From the NCBI GenBank assembly GCA_004335835.1, contig RWJK01000314.1, positions 1 to 29,601 of the forward strand: DNA of 29,601 nt. Direction: 5' to 3'. Shown piece by piece: positions 29,540 through 29,601 of the stretch. Below the pieces are notes generated by a model. That model was not told the DNA's origin. It searched no databases and worked only from the letters and a program-made list of their open reading frames with translations. This DNA is from Scenedesmus sp. ARA3 (taxonomy: Eukaryota > Chlorophyta > Chlorophyceae > Sphaeropleales > Scenedesmaceae). The stretch's first letter is position 1. Each line of letters starts with the position of its first letter. The translations under genes and the position numbers were made by a program.

Positions 29540-29601
<62 letters not shown>
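23561..29601 (+). CDS. ETG1: MCM-binding protein (MCMBP/ETG1), 3' end off the window
   Basis: Binds MCM helicase subunits and acts in replisome disassembly and sister cohesion in other eukaryotes. Exons 23561-23716, 23830-23898, 24141-24225, 24534-24674, 24981-25303, 25816-26043, 26699-26950, 27435-27522, 27811-27904, 28222-28363, 28825-29280; all GT-AG and all in phase, 678 residues so far. Diagnostic blocks: ITDDLARPLHAIPGLL (N-terminus), NTLVRFRGMVADMFNPEFFV spanning exons 2-3, PGDCIVQVYSDFDGFRLHDV spanning exons 5-6, VEVLGVMSVVP, AEYLLLAALGS, AMGLLQLNLTHVP, LQLTAGTLLLLDETAL. The gap after DDIDA-type exon 4 holds a charged and Gln-rich linker (exon 5), as in the family. Exon 11 ends GMEDLNLIIT at a GTGGGT donor; the last exon(s) should lie right of 29601. 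Upstream ORF reads into the 5' UTR without a better ATG. Introns carry partial copies of exons 6, 8 and 10. Confidence 0.92.
25536..25733 (+). repeat. Two acceptor-end copies of MCMBP exon 6
   Basis: 25536-25607 and 25679-25733 repeat the first 72 and about 54 nt of exon 6 (25816 onward), each preceded by an AG acceptor and a CTG array (25482-25502, 25620-25661; the true exon has 25763-25801). They code VYSDFDGFRLHDVVEVLG. Flanking intron after each copy is shared (GTAAAC then TCACACTGCTG). Copy 1 is followed by GTAAAC at 25608 and would be an in-frame 24-codon cassette; copy 2 has a GTAAGG at 25734 and would shift the frame. Confidence 0.88.
26088..26520 (+). repeat. Two donor-end copies of MCMBP exon 6
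   Basis: 26088-26302 repeats the last ~200 nt of exon 6 including the Gln and Ala runs and a GTGAGG donor, with different run lengths. 26467-26520 repeats the final 54 nt (GFWEQDVAALPPTSQ coding) with a GTTAGG donor. Both lack the exon start and an acceptor, and both lie downstream of the true exon. Confidence 0.88.
27227..27434 (+). repeat. 104-bp tandem repeat: two acceptor-end copies of MCMBP exon 8
   Basis: Acceptors at 27226, 27330 and 27434 are spaced exactly 104 bp apart. The first two copies hold about 48 nt of exon 8 (GEAGEAMGLL coding), then diverge from the true exon at the QLNLT position and read LMHVI followed by an in-frame stop. Copy 2 is almost identical to the true exon's start; copy 1 differs at a few bases (VTKR versus VMNR). 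Using either acceptor would give early termination. Confidence 0.9.
27737..27791 (+). repeat. Sense CTG array before MCMBP exon 9
   Basis: About 17 CTG-like units with TTCTGCTGG interruptions, ending 20 nt before the acceptor GTGTGCAG (27810). Confidence 0.9.
28541..28607 (+). repeat. Donor-end copy of MCMBP exon 10
   Basis: 67 nt match the end of exon 10 (28297-28363) with about 7 changes, coding LLDETALGPGQLGGAG, and keep the CAG|GTGGG donor. The copy starts inside a CTG run that is also present in the exon at the matching place. Confidence 0.88.
28988..29026 (+). repeat. In-frame 9-bp repeat coding Gly-Gln-Thr
   Basis: Four units of GGTCAAACC/T in MCMBP exon 11 code (GQT)n between two conserved parts. 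Frame is kept. Confidence 0.85.
29543..29601 (+). repeat. CTG array of at least 19 units at the right edge
   Basis: The window ends inside a pure CTG array in the intron after MCMBP exon 11, sense CTG, probably before the next acceptor. True length cannot be seen. 29281-29542 holds no other feature. Confidence 0.9.

Noticed and set aside
29543..29601. CTG array as a CRISPR-like or telomeric repeat
   Set aside because: A plain trinucleotide microsatellite without spacers, the same as many others in introns here.

Overview
The window looks like nuclear DNA of a green alga (Chlorophyta). The genes are split by many short GT-AG introns. One gene encodes a thylakoid photosystem II assembly protein (TEF30/MET1 family). 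Another encodes the algal type of protein that joins a Pmp beta-helix to a multi-pass membrane domain. CAG/CTG triplet arrays are very dense. A Scenedesmaceae-like (Sphaeropleales) source is my guess from the repeat style; the lineage below Chlorophyta is inference. I see no bacterial operons, CRISPR arrays, tRNA or rRNA genes, and no recognisable transposon genes.

Layout: (1) 1-4232, minus: 5' two thirds of a CPA1-type Na+/H+ exchanger, cut by the left edge. (2) 4233-4791: divergent promoter. (3) 4792-7615, plus: Gln-rich coiled-coil protein of unknown function. (4) 7616-8416: intergenic, with a hairpin and a doubtful small secreted ORF. (5) 8417-13463, plus: large signal-peptide, Pmp-repeat, Cys-rich, multi-TM surface protein. 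(6) 13464-16209: long gene-free stretch between convergent genes. (7) 16210-18906, minus: complete PP2C phosphatase in eight exons. (8) 18907-19374: divergent promoter. (9) 19375-22330, plus: complete TEF30/MET1 (PDZ plus TPR) in eight exons. (10) 22331-23560: intergenic, with an E2F-like site. (11) 23561 to right edge, plus: MCM-binding protein (MCMBP/ETG1), eleven exons seen, 3' end off the window. Exon joins were worked out by hand from GT-AG sites and reading phase; in the exchanger, PP2C, TEF30 and MCMBP every listed junction keeps frame. The genes are unrelated housekeeping genes (ion transport, signalling, photosynthesis, DNA replication) and do not form a pathway.

The most striking property cuts across the genes. 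In four of the six genes, intact exons are flanked by partial copies of themselves in the introns. Copies upstream of an exon keep the 3' splice site and the exon's 5' part. Copies downstream keep the exon's 3' part and the 5' splice site. I count about 14 acceptor-end copies and 9 donor-end copies in seven to ten exons, many separated by CTG/CAG arrays. Some exons (exchanger exons 3 and 5, MCMBP exon 6) are decorated on both sides. The intact exon stays usable and each gene stays surrounded by decoy splice sites. This looks like a continuing process of intron growth and cassette-exon birth by tandem duplication across exon-intron borders. A second trend is that in-intron triplet arrays read CTG on the sense strand just before real acceptors, where they seem to serve as the pyrimidine tract, while exonic arrays read CAG (Gln).
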